From: an uncultured Anaerocolumna sp.
GTDB lineage: Bacteria > Bacillota > Clostridia > Lachnospirales > Lachnospiraceae
Assembly: GCA_937901695.1 (NCBI GenBank)
Contig: CALDJN010000081.1
Span: 1-9,086 of the forward strand
Length of the DNA: 9,086 nucleotides
Direction of reading: 5' to 3'
Both the position numbers and the translations under genes were made by a program. Positions 1 through 5,931 of the stretch are shown one piece after another. The notes below the pieces were generated by a model. That model worked only from the letters and a program-made list of their open reading frames with translations, was not told the DNA's origin and did no database searches. The stretch's first letter is position 1. Every line of letters begins with the position of its first letter.

Positions 1-108
1 CGGTTTGACATCAGCGTATTCCCATGCAAGGAAATTATTGAGGAACGGGACGAAAGCGGAAACATTGTATATTATCATAAATGCACAAGGTTCAAGAAGA
101 AAAAATAA
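1..108 (+). CDS. C-terminal end of an unidentified protein (5' truncated by window edge)
   Basis: Frame 1 is open from the first base to a TAA at 106-108 and gives 35 residues. They begin RFDISVFPCKEII, continue through an acidic stretch (EERDES) and end with a basic tail (FKKKK). I do not recognise the family. In Firmicute phages the gene just before a DnaC-type loader is often a replication initiator or DnaD-like replisome organiser, so a replication role is a guess from position only. The stop lies 20 bases before the helicase-loader start, so the two genes are probably in one operon. It is real rather than chance mainly because it ends exactly where the next gene's ribosome binding site begins. 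Confidence 0.55.
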   Translation, partial: RFDISVFPCKEIIEERDESGNIVYYHKCTRFKKKK

Positions 109-128
109 CCACAGAAAGGACTACAACT

Positions 129-974
129 ATGAAAAGCATGCAAGATATCTTTAAGAGTGAAGAACCAACAGAAGAAGCAATCAAGAAAATGTTAGCCACT
201 TGTGACGAGAGTGCCGAGTATATCAAGGACGGAATGATTTACTGCAGAAAGTGCAACGAGCCGAGAAGAAAATGGATGTCGGTGTTCGGAGCATATGTTC
301 ATGTGACATGTTCATGCATGATCGCAGAGCGTGACAGAAAAGAAGCAGAGCAGAAGAAGCAGGACAGACTGGCACGAATAATGGAATATAGAAATGCTGG
401 TTTTCAAGATAGAGAGCTTCAGAAATGCCGATTTGATCACGATGATAATAAGTCGAAGAAGGCTAGCGACATGTGTAGAAATTATGCCAGACGATTTGAG
501 GACTTCAAGAAAGCAGGAAAAGGGCTTATCTTATTTGGCGGAGTTGGGACAGGCAAGACTTTCCTTGCATCATGCATCGCAAATGAACTAATCGACAATG
601 GTGTGCCGTGTCTTGTGACAAATTTTGCACGCATCATCAACACACTTCAGGGCATGTATGAAGGAAAACAGAACTATCTGGACAGCCTGAACGAGTTTGA
701 TCTTCTGGTCATTGATGATCTGGGGATTGAGCGCAACACGGAGTACGTCAACGAGCTGGTATATAACATAATTGACGCCAGATACAGAAGCGGCAAACCG
801 ATGATCATTACAACAAATCTGAAGTATTCAGACTTACATAATACAGATGACACAAGCAAAGCCAGAATATACAGCCGAATTATTGAAATGTGCCTTCCTG
901 TACTTGTAAGCGGTGAAGACAGACGAAAGACCAAGGCGCAGGACTCAAGACTTATGGATATACTAAACGTTTAA
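129..974 (+). CDS. DnaC/IstB-type AAA+ ATPase, phage replicative helicase loader
   Basis: This 281-residue protein is expected to load the replicative DnaB-type helicase onto the phage origin. Visible motifs, numbered from the ATG at 129: a Cys4 zinc-binding pattern C39-x2-C42-x18-C61-x-C63 in the N-terminal domain; Walker A GGVGTGKT at 137-144; Walker B LLVIDD at 192-197 followed by LG; sensor-1 TTN at 228-230; and a likely arginine finger at R250 in IYSRI. Length and order match DnaC-type loaders of Firmicute phages. An upstream in-frame ATG at 81 overlaps the preceding gene. I prefer 129 because AAAGGA at 115-120 sits 8 bases before it and the residues upstream of it look non-conserved. 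The gene looks more GC-rich than most of the tail genes downstream. A transposon IstB role is unlikely, because there is no IstA partner and the N-terminal zinc motif is typical of phage loaders. Confidence 0.9.
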   Translation: MKSMQDIFKSEEPTEEAIKKMLATCDESAEYIKDGMIYCRKCNEPRRKWMSVFGAYVHVTCSCMIAERDRKEAEQKKQDRLARIMEYRNAGFQDRELQKCRFDHDDNKSKKASDMCRNYARRFEDFKKAGKGLILFGGVGTGKTFLASCIANELIDNGVPCLVTNFARIINTLQGMYEGKQNYLDSLNEFDLLVIDDLGIERNTEYVNELVYNIIDARYRSGKPMIITTNLKYSDLHNTDDTSKARIYSRIIEMCLPVLVSGEDRRKTKAQDSRLMDILNV

Positions 975-1150
975 CGGAAGCAATCCAGCCATAAAATCCA
1001 TTGAGAACAATTAGAAAATAATTTTTTAACAAAGTAGAACTGCAACGTTGAAATATTATGAACAAAGGAATATATTATACTTGTAAAGACCGAAACATAA
1101 AGTCTTAAAACTTATAGGACAGTCAAACAAGACTATAAAAAGGAAAAAAA
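975..1150 (+). other. Intergenic gap between replication and morphogenesis genes
   Basis: This 176-base, AT-rich stretch has stop codons scattered through all three forward frames. I see no remnant of a terminase, portal or minor head gene. It contains one good sigma-70-like promoter candidate (annotated separately), no convincing intrinsic terminator, and a leader with short self-complementary segments: AAGAC at 1086-1090 can pair with GTCTT at 1102-1106, while AGTCTT at 1101-1106 can alternatively pair with AAGACT at 1129-1134. These stems are only 5-6 bp, so their significance is doubtful. Confidence 0.6.
1048..1078 (+). promoter_or_regulatory. Candidate sigma-70/sigma-A promoter for the morphogenesis operon
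   Basis: TTGAAA at 1048-1053 matches the -35 consensus at five of six bases. It is followed after 17 bases by TATATT at 1071-1076, or after 19 bases by TATTAT at 1073-1078; each -10 candidate matches five of six consensus bases. Transcription would start near 1083-1086 and leave a leader of about 65 bases before the scaffold gene. Such matches arise easily in AT-rich DNA. The position in the only sizeable gap of the window is the main support. Confidence 0.4.
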
Positions 1151-1849
1151 TTGGATATGGAAAAAAATATCGACAGTCAGAAAAATGCAGATGGGACAAA
1201 TTTAGAAAACAATGTTGATTCAGCTAACAAAGCAGGCGAAGCAGAAGATGAAAAGAAGTTTTCACAAGCAGACCTTGATGAATTCTTAAAACTTCGTGTT
1301 TCACGTGAAACAGCCAAGGCAGAAAAAGCACTCAGAGAAAAGCTGAAAGAAGAAGAAATCGAGAATAAGAAGAAATCTTTTGAACAGTTAGATGCTGAAG
1401 AAAAAGAAAAAAAACTTCATGAGCTCGAACTTGAACAGCTTAAAAGTGAGAATGAAATCCTTAAGCAAAAGCAGAAAGATTTTGAAGCTGAAAAAACAAA
1501 AAGTTCTATTTTGAATGCATATGCAAAAGACGAATTGCCATGTGTAAAAGAATTTACAGATTCTGGAATTATTGATTTGATTGCTACAGTTGAAGATAAC
1601 GAAAAGGCGATGCAGATTTACAACGGTATTAAGAATTTAATTACTAGCATTGAAAGCAAGTATCGCAAAGACAGTCTGAAACAGCAGTCACCAAATGGCG
1701 GAACAGATAAAGTTATTACCAGTTCAAATCCATTTAAAGAAAATAATTTCACTGAAATGAATAAGGTAACGATTGAAGACCGTGCAAAAGCATACACTTT
1801 GGCAAAAGAAGCAGGAGTAGCCGATATTTACTTCCCGAATGGCAAATAA
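1151..1849 (+). CDS. Phage scaffolding protein (DUF4355-like)
   Basis: This 232-residue, highly charged protein is expected to form the internal scaffold that guides capsid assembly and then leaves the procapsid. The N-terminus is polar and probably disordered. Residues about 50-118 are rich in Glu, Lys and Leu with heptad-like spacing, predicting a long coiled coil. A smaller globular part follows (about 119-175), then a Gly/Ser linker and a C-terminal segment starting NPFKE at 193, which resembles the capsid-binding tail of DUF4355 proteins. The chosen TTG start has AGGA at 1141-1144 six bases upstream. An ATG at 1157 would lie 12 bases from it and is the alternative. The gene ends 18 bases before the capsid gene, as is usual for scaffolds. 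No protease gene or protease-like domain is visible. Confidence 0.85.
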   Translation: MDMEKNIDSQKNADGTNLENNVDSANKAGEAEDEKKFSQADLDEFLKLRVSRETAKAEKALREKLKEEEIENKKKSFEQLDAEEKEKKLHELELEQLKSENEILKQKQKDFEAEKTKSSILNAYAKDELPCVKEFTDSGIIDLIATVEDNEKAMQIYNGIKNLITSIESKYRKDSLKQQSPNGGTDKVITSSNPFKENNFTEMNKVTIEDRAKAYTLAKEAGVADIYFPNGK

Positions 1850-1867
1850 GCCAAAGAAAGGTAAAAA

Positions 1868-2848
1868 ATGGCAAAAACACAGGTTTCAGATGTAATTGTA
1901 CCAGAAATTTATAACGCATACGTTTATAGCAAAACAAAGGAATTATCGAATTTTATCAATTCAGGAATTGCAATGTCAAGCCCACAGCTTGATACACTTG
2001 CGGCAAATGGCGGTAAGTTTGTAGATATGCCTTTGTGGCATGATTTGTCTGGCGCAGATGAAGTGCTTTCTGATTCTACAGCGCTTATACCAGATAAAAT
2101 TACTGCTGATAAGCAGGTTGGCGTAAGATTGGTTCGTGGACGTGCTTGGGAATCGGCGGATTTGGCTGGCATTCTTTCCGGCGCTGACCCACTGGGTATG
2201 TTTACAACACGTGTAGCAGAATACAGAGCACGCAAAGAACAGACAACCCTTGTTTCTATTATTAACGGTTTGTTTGGTACTGCCGGTGCGCTTACTGCAT
2301 CTAATTCACTTGATATTTCTGCCGGGGTAGGCGATGCGGCTAAGATTGGTGCATCATCTATGCTTGATGCAAAACAGTTGCTAGGCGATGCGGCAGGCGA
2401 TTTAACGGCAGTTGCTATGCACAGTGCTACATATACAGCACTTGAAAAGCAGAACTTGATTCAGTTTATCCCAAATTCAAATGGCGTTGTTGATTTCCCA
2501 CGTTACATGAATAAGAGAATTGTAATTGATGATGGTATGCCTGTAAGTGGAACAGGAGTCGATGCAATTTATACGACTGTATTCTTCGGTAACGGAGCAT
2601 TCGGACGTGGTGATGGAGTACCTGCCGATTTAGTTACATTTGAATCGGATAGAGATATTCTTTCTTCCAGCACAACGATTGTCACACGTTGGAGCATTGT
2701 TCTTCATCCGTATGGATGTAAGTTTAATACAGGTGCTACACTTGTTGGAGCAACACCAAGCAATGCAGAACTTGCAACACCTGCTAACTGGGTCAAGGTT
2801 CTTGAAACAAAGCAGATTCCAATGATTGCATTAAAGCATAAGATTTAA
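1868..2848 (+). CDS. Major capsid protein (HK97 fold, Gp13-like family)
   Basis: This 326-residue protein is the expected shell subunit. It begins MAKTQVSDVIVPEIY, an opening common in this family ('...VIVPEVF..Y'), and contains the typical early segment on an amphipathic N-arm, a FVDMPLWHDLSG stretch near residue 52, and a central RVAEYRARKEQ helix near residue 118. Family membership is judged by resemblance to major capsid proteins of the Gp13-like group; I could not run a profile search. AAAGG at 1857-1861 lies six bases before the ATG. The stop is doubled in frame (TAA TAA). G+C is visibly higher than in the tail genes, for example 31 of 60 bases at 2161-2220, which fits a highly expressed gene or a separate origin. 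The upstream scaffold gene supports the call. Confidence 0.9.
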   Translation: MAKTQVSDVIVPEIYNAYVYSKTKELSNFINSGIAMSSPQLDTLAANGGKFVDMPLWHDLSGADEVLSDSTALIPDKITADKQVGVRLVRGRAWESADLAGILSGADPLGMFTTRVAEYRARKEQTTLVSIINGLFGTAGALTASNSLDISAGVGDAAKIGASSMLDAKQLLGDAAGDLTAVAMHSATYTALEKQNLIQFIPNSNGVVDFPRYMNKRIVIDDGMPVSGTGVDAIYTTVFFGNGAFGRGDGVPADLVTFESDRDILSSSTTIVTRWSIVLHPYGCKFNTGATLVGATPSNAELATPANWVKVLETKQIPMIALKHKI

Positions 2849-2863
2849 TAAAAGGAGCTTACT

Positions 2864-3031
2864 ATGGGACTTACAGCATTTAATAGATTTCGCAGAGAAC
2901 AAGCTAAATTAGCAGAAAAAAATAACGAAAAGAAGCCGGAAGAAGTAAAACCGGTTGAAAAGTCTGAACTTGATTTGGCAAGTGATTTAACGACTGATTC
3001 ATTAGAGGGAAAGAAAAAGAAAAATGGCTGA
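2864..3031 (+). CDS. Small 55-residue phage protein between capsid and connector genes
   Basis: A strong ribosome binding site, AAAGGAG at 2851-2857, lies six bases before the ATG. The product begins MGLTAFNRFRREQAK, has a Lys/Glu-rich helical middle, and ends in GKKKKNG. The stop TGA at 3029-3031 overlaps the next gene by eight bases, which suggests translational coupling. Small proteins opening with a similar 'LTAFNR.RR' motif are found next to the capsid gene in many phages of Gram-positive and Gram-negative hosts, but their function is not established. A role as capsid accessory or as an aid to packaging is inference from position only. It could easily be missed by automatic callers because of its length. 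Confidence 0.75.
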   Translation: MGLTAFNRFRREQAKLAEKNNEKKPEEVKPVEKSELDLASDLTTDSLEGKKKKNG

Positions 3032-3362
3032 TACAACGGTACTTGCTAATGTAAAACTTGAACTAGACATAAATGACACAGATCATGATGCTTTATTGAG
3101 TTATTATATTGACAAGTACATGTTGATTGCACAGAACATAACTCATTATGATATTCTTCCCGCTGAATTAAATCCATATGTTGTAAGTTCAGTCGTAGAA
3201 AGTTATAACCGCAGAGGACATGAGGGAGAATCCAGTAATTCAGTTATTGGTGTATCTTCAACGTTTGCTTTTAAAGACATTGAAGATGGTCTTATCAATA
3301 AACTGAAAAACCATAGGAACCCTCTTTCCCTAGCCGGTTTGAGAAAACTTGATGGCAACTAA
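3024..3362 (+). CDS. Head-tail connector protein (HK97 gp6-like adaptor)
   Basis: This 112-residue protein is expected to form the adaptor ring under the portal. The sequence is mostly helical. It contains the family-typical stretch VVESYNRRGHEGESSNSVIG, matching the 'v..R.NR.G.EG..S.S.eG.s' pattern of the phage gp6-like/connect_1 family, followed by a beta segment (VSSTFAF). The start ATG at 3024 lies inside the preceding gene. Its nearest purine-rich Shine-Dalgarno-like block (GAGGGA, 3005-3010) is 13 bases away, so translation is probably coupled to the small upstream gene. The next gene's ATG lies 11 bases inside this one. Confidence 0.8.
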   Translation: MADTTVLANVKLELDINDTDHDALLSYYIDKYMLIAQNITHYDILPAELNPYVVSSVVESYNRRGHEGESSNSVIGVSSTFAFKDIEDGLINKLKNHRNPLSLAGLRKLDGN

Positions 3363-3702
3363 TAGAGATTATAAGTATATCTGGTTTGTAAATCCTGTAT
3401 ATGAAGATGATTATGGCAATAAGTCGATACTTGGATATAATAACTTGCAGAAATTATACGCATTATATGTCCCAGCAACAAGCGAATTAGACTATACATT
3501 ATATGGGAATAATGTAACAAATGTATTAAAATTCAAGATTGATAAACCGTTTAATTACAGTTTAGATGGCGGTGATGGAGTTTATTTGTCGGAGCCAACA
3601 ATCAATCAAGATGGATATTACAAAAAACCAGATTATATTGCAAAGCCTATTAGGAACCATAGAAATATATATTTGTTTGATGGTGTTAAACAGGTATATT
3701 GA
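3352..3702 (+). CDS. Head closure protein (putative head-tail joining protein)
   Basis: This 116-residue protein is predicted to be beta-rich. Position between the gp6-like connector and the gp10-like protein is where siphophages encode the head-closure (stopper) ring. It contains an alternating beta pattern ALYVPATSELDYTLYGN, a GGDGVYLSEP loop near residue 73, and a C-terminal strand NIYLFDGVKQVY. These resemble stopper proteins of Clostridia phages that have 'GD.VYLeKP' and end '..yai.kV'. I start it at the ATG at 3352 rather than the TTG one codon upstream. It overlaps the previous gene by 11 bases and has no clear Shine-Dalgarno of its own, which again suggests coupling. The function call rests on order and weak resemblance. 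Confidence 0.65.
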   Translation: MATNRDYKYIWFVNPVYEDDYGNKSILGYNNLQKLYALYVPATSELDYTLYGNNVTNVLKFKIDKPFNYSLDGGDGVYLSEPTINQDGYYKKPDYIAKPIRNHRNIYLFDGVKQVY

Positions 3703-4256
3703 TGAATTTAAAAGTTGAAGTTGACGGAGTTAAAGAAATTCAAAAATTGCAGAATATTCAAAATATTCAAATTCCGCAAGGCGTTGATTCTGCATTGAAT
3801 TATATTGCAAACACGATTATAGCAGTATCAAGACAGAAATTAACGCTTGATAAAATAAGTGGCGGAGCAGTGAGTAATGCATTGAATAAATTGCTTGACG
3901 TTTCTACAAAGGATTCTCATTCAATTCAAGTATTTGTTGACAACAACATAGCTAAAAGTGCCGAAGGTGTACCGTATGCGTTCTTCGTGTATTACGGAAC
4001 AGGTAATGCATATCGAGAGGGACCGTTATATGGACTTCATCAAGCCGCTAAAGGTTGGTGGATTGTAACAGAAGATAAGCTTGGTTCAAATACAGGATAT
4101 GATAAAGTCATCACAAATAGTAAAGGAGTAAATTGCTACTATTTTACGGGAACACAAGCAATTCATTTCCTTGAAGATGCCGAAAAAGATACAAGAGGCA
4201 GTAATATTAGTCTTGTAGCCAATACAATAAGCGATTATATAAAGAGAGGTCTATAA
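3702..4256 (+). CDS. HK97 gp10-like protein (neck/tail completion)
   Basis: This 184-residue protein belongs by resemblance to the HK97 gp10 family, which acts in joining and completing the tail at the neck. Family signs are the N-terminal VEVDGVKEIQKLQ strand-helix, the motif VYYGTG at 96-101 (family form 'vEyGTg'), and FTGTQAIHFLEDA at 148-160, corresponding to the family's 'G..a.PFLrpAl' close. Between them lies a Trp-containing insertion (about 105-145) that is longer than in many relatives. The start ATG shares its A with the preceding TGA stop (TGATG, 3700-3704), a classic coupled stop-start. A TTG one codon upstream is the alternative start. The N-terminus carries a tiny NIQ-NIQ duplication (residues 18-23). 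Confidence 0.78.
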   Translation: MNLKVEVDGVKEIQKLQNIQNIQIPQGVDSALNYIANTIIAVSRQKLTLDKISGGAVSNALNKLLDVSTKDSHSIQVFVDNNIAKSAEGVPYAFFVYYGTGNAYREGPLYGLHQAAKGWWIVTEDKLGSNTGYDKVITNSKGVNCYYFTGTQAIHFLEDAEKDTRGSNISLVANTISDYIKRGL

Positions 4257-4257
4257 T

Positions 4258-4647
4258 ATGGTTGATTTTCAACAAAAGGAATTTACAAATCAGATTATAA
4301 CTAATCTAAAAAATATAACTGGCTTAAACGTATATGGTTCATATCCAGAGGGAACATCAAGCTTCCCATTGGCTACCATTGCAATAACTAACTTGCCAAC
4401 AAAATTTGACATTGGATATAATGAGTTGAATTTAAGTATTACATGTACATTGAATTTATGGGGTTCTAAGCAAACAGAAGTAACAGACTTCTTGACTGCT
4501 ATTGAAAAAAATATGATTGGATATGGATTTACAAGAAATACACCAACAAATATTTATAAAGATAACGCAGTCAACAAATTCACATGTTCGGAAATATTTA
4601 GAATTAGTTATAATAGAATTACCGGAAAATTTGAAAGGGGTTTATAA
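4258..4647 (+). CDS. Tail terminator protein (putative)
   Basis: This 129-residue protein lies between the gp10-like gene and the major tail gene, the standard position of the tail terminator that caps the tube and interfaces with the head. Sequence pattern: an N-terminal helix (FTNQIITNLKNI), a strand with VYGSYPEGTSSFPLATIAI, then LNLSITCTLNLWG, an alternating strand, a helix (TDFLTAIEKNM), and a closing FRISYNRITGKFERG. This alpha/beta order resembles minor tail/terminator proteins (gpU or gp17-like fold), but I recognise no signature residues. GAGAGG at 4244-4249 sits eight bases before the ATG, just upstream of the previous stop. The gene ends directly against the ATG of the next one. 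Confidence 0.65.
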   Translation: MVDFQQKEFTNQIITNLKNITGLNVYGSYPEGTSSFPLATIAITNLPTKFDIGYNELNLSITCTLNLWGSKQTEVTDFLTAIEKNMIGYGFTRNTPTNIYKDNAVNKFTCSEIFRISYNRITGKFERGL

Positions 4648-5163
4648 ATGGCAACAGGAGTTTATGAGGGAAGTGCAGTAAAGGGAGCAAGATTATTTAT
4701 TTCAGAGACATTACCTATCACAGTTGCGAACGAAGTCGTTGGAGTAAGAACAACTGGAGATAAAGGTGCCGCTCCTAATATGGTTGAAGCAACAACCATT
4801 AAGGACATTGTAGATAAAGAGGTTTTAGGAACAGGCGGTAAAACATCTGCTTCATATACATTCGGGTTATCTGATGTGACAAAGGCTCAACAGTTAGCTT
4901 TTGTCAATAAAGATGTATGGATTTATGAAGAAACGGAAGATACAAGCCTTACACCAACACTGATTGGAAATGGAATTGTCATGAAAGTCCATCTTGGCGG
5001 TCTGCAAGTAACAGGCGCAAAATCAAATGGTTTATATGAATTTAAACAAGAAGGTGCCATGGTATCAGATGATTACTATTTCGCTACTCCAACCGGAGAA
5101 GCAGGATCACAGACGTTTACATACATTGGTGCAAATTCAGGCACAGCAGTTACACTTGCTTAA
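4648..5163 (+). CDS. Major tail protein (tail tube subunit)
   Basis: This 171-residue protein is expected to polymerise into hexameric rings around the tape measure to form the tail tube. It begins MATGVYEGSAVKGARLFIS, contains Gly/Thr-rich alternating strands (EVLGTGGKTSASYTFGLSD; LIGNGIVMKVHLGGLQVTG), and ends in a small Thr/Gly-rich C-terminal tail. Composition and order fit the tube proteins of Firmicute siphophages. The ATG abuts the preceding stop with no gap; GAAAGGGG at about 4633-4640 provides the ribosome binding site. It ends with tandem in-frame stops TAA TAG. It is followed by the two-frame chaperone and the tape measure, which is the universal siphophage order and strongly supports the call. 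Confidence 0.82.
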   Translation: MATGVYEGSAVKGARLFISETLPITVANEVVGVRTTGDKGAAPNMVEATTIKDIVDKEVLGTGGKTSASYTFGLSDVTKAQQLAFVNKDVWIYEETEDTSLTPTLIGNGIVMKVHLGGLQVTGAKSNGLYEFKQEGAMVSDDYYFATPTGEAGSQTFTYIGANSGTAVTLA

Positions 5164-5179
5164 TAGATAGGAGCAATAA

Positions 5180-5608
5180 ATGATTGTTATAAAAGGGAAA
5201 GAAGAAACCATTACCTTAAAGATCACATTCTCAAAAACATATTTATTTTCAAAAGAGGTTTGTCCAAAAGATGAATCATTATTATCTGTCATTCCAAATA
5301 AAGTAATGGCAAATGATGGACTAGAATTTCTTGTAAAACTTGTTAAGCATTATCAGGTCGATACAAAATTTGATGAAGTACAAGTTGCAAAGATTCTTGA
5401 TGAATATTTTGAAGAACCAGAAAATGATATGTTCGTATTATATACTTCTATTTTGAAAGAATATGATTATGCGGGAGTATTTAAAAAGGGATTGGGAAAA
5501 CAGATGGCGGAGAGCTTGGAGAAAGCGATGAATCAGGTCGGGGAACAGATGATGAAGACAGTGAACAGTCTGACAGAAAATGCCCCGAAAAATGGCTCGA
5601 AGAATTAA
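5180..5608 (+). CDS. Tail assembly chaperone, G product (unshifted)
   Basis: This 142-residue protein is the analogue of lambda gpG, a chaperone that coats the tape measure during tail assembly and is absent from the finished virion. The N-terminal part (1-100) is a compact alpha/beta domain with a DGLEFLVKLVKHYQ segment. The C-terminal 35 residues are a helical, Lys-ended tail. AGGAG at 5169-5173 is six bases before the ATG. At codons 106-107 (Gly-Lys) the gene contains a slippery heptamer, so a minority of ribosomes should move to the -1 frame and make the longer G-T form. Family assignment rests on position between the tube and tape measure genes plus the frameshift architecture, rather than on recognisable residues. 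Confidence 0.85.
   Translation: MIVIKGKEETITLKITFSKTYLFSKEVCPKDESLLSVIPNKVMANDGLEFLVKLVKHYQVDTKFDEVQVAKILDEYFEEPENDMFVLYTSILKEYDYAGVFKKGLGKQMAESLEKAMNQVGEQMMKTVNSLTENAPKNGSKN
5494..5500 (+). promoter_or_regulatory. Programmed -1 ribosomal frameshift site, G GGA AAA
   Basis: The heptamer GGGAAAA lies in the exact zero-frame phase required by the X XXY YYZ rule (TTG GGA AAA CAG). It differs in one base from the lambda G-T site GGGAAAG. The -1 frame is open from 5485, just after a TAA at 5482-5484, to 5931, so a slip here joins G codon 107 to ACA at 5500-5502. I could not identify a convincing downstream stimulatory pseudoknot by eye. Confidence 0.88.
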
Positions 5609-5931
5609 AAAATTTAGCTTATGAGTGGGCGATAAACCCACTCATTTTAGAAGATATGGAATTGCTTGATATTGCAAAATATATTGTTTCGCAAATTAAA
5701 ATAAAAAAGAAAAATATTGAAGAATTTAAACGTAATTGTTATACAAGTGCAGTAATAAACGCTCAAATGTTCGGAGTGGTATTAAACAATTCATTCTCTA
5801 AATCAAAGATAAGTTTTCCGCCGTATGAAAAAGTATTTAAAGATGAAAATGATAATGAAATTACCGAAGAAAATGCGTTTGATTATTTGGTAAAACGAGA
5901 AATGCAGAAAAAGGCAAGGAGTGGTAAATAA
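5500..5931 (+). CDS. Tail assembly chaperone, T extension reached by -1 frameshift (G-T fusion)
   Basis: This is not an independent gene but the second half of the 250-residue G-T protein: 107 residues from the G frame plus 143 from the -1 frame, ending at TAA 5929-5931. The extension starts with an acidic linker (residues about 108-131, rich in Asp, Glu, Ser) that is encoded by the same bases as the G tail. A helical domain follows, beginning WLEELKNLAYEWAINPLIL, then a Lys-rich C-terminus. In lambda, the T part binds the tube subunits and brings them to the G-coated tape measure; a similar role is expected. A separate start at ATG 5656 would give 91 residues, but it has no good ribosome binding site and lies just behind a hairpin, while the open frame reaches well upstream. 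The stop overlaps the tape measure ATG by one base. Confidence 0.85.
   Translation, partial: TDGGELGESDESGRGTDDEDSEQSDRKCPEKWLEELKNLAYEWAINPLILEDMELLDIAKYIVSQIKIKKKNIEEFKRNCYTSAVINAQMFGVVLNNSFSKSKISFPPYEKVFKDENDNEITEENAFDYLVKREMQKKARSGK
5621..5645 (+). other. Perfect 9-bp stem-loop inside the T frame
   Basis: ATGAGTGGG at 5621-5629 and CCCACTCAT at 5637-5645 are exact reverse complements separated by a 7-base loop, CGATAAA. Three further T residues follow (5646-5648). The hairpin begins 12 bases after the G stop codon and ends 10 bases before ATG 5656. It is 120 bases downstream of the slippery site, too far to be the usual stimulatory structure. The T run is too short for a strong intrinsic terminator. 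It may act as a weak attenuator, an RNA stability element or a block to reinitiation at 5656. Confidence 0.6.

Noticed and set aside
81..128. Earlier ATG start for the helicase loader
   Set aside because: It overlaps the end of the preceding gene; the ATG at 129 has a well-spaced AAAGGA and begins the more family-like sequence.
394..591. 65-residue plus-strand frame inside the helicase-loader gene
   Set aside because: It overlaps well-conserved Walker A coding sequence in another frame and resembles no protein I know.
1011..1030. AAAAT/ATTTT palindrome with a T run as a terminator for the helicase-loader transcript
   Set aside because: The stem has no G-C pairs and almost no loop, so it would not fold stably enough for intrinsic termination.
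1058..1108. 16-codon open frame (MNKGIYYTCKDRNIKS) in the gap before the scaffold
   Set aside because: It has no ribosome binding site and overlaps the proposed -10 box, so it would not be translated from that promoter; its length is expected by chance.
1118..1179. Direct repeat GACAGTCA at 1118-1125 and 1172-1179 as a regulator binding pair
   Set aside because: It is a single 8-base match, with the second copy inside coding sequence, and is compatible with chance.
5482..5488. TAAAAAG as an alternative slippery site upstream of GGGAAAA
   Set aside because: The first three bases are not identical (T AA), so P-site re-pairing would be poor; GGGAAAA is a full match just downstream.
5656..5931. 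Independent 91-residue gene starting at ATG 5656
   Set aside because: There is no good Shine-Dalgarno (only AGAAG two bases away), the same frame is open far upstream to 5485, and an in-phase slippery site explains it as the T extension of the chaperone.
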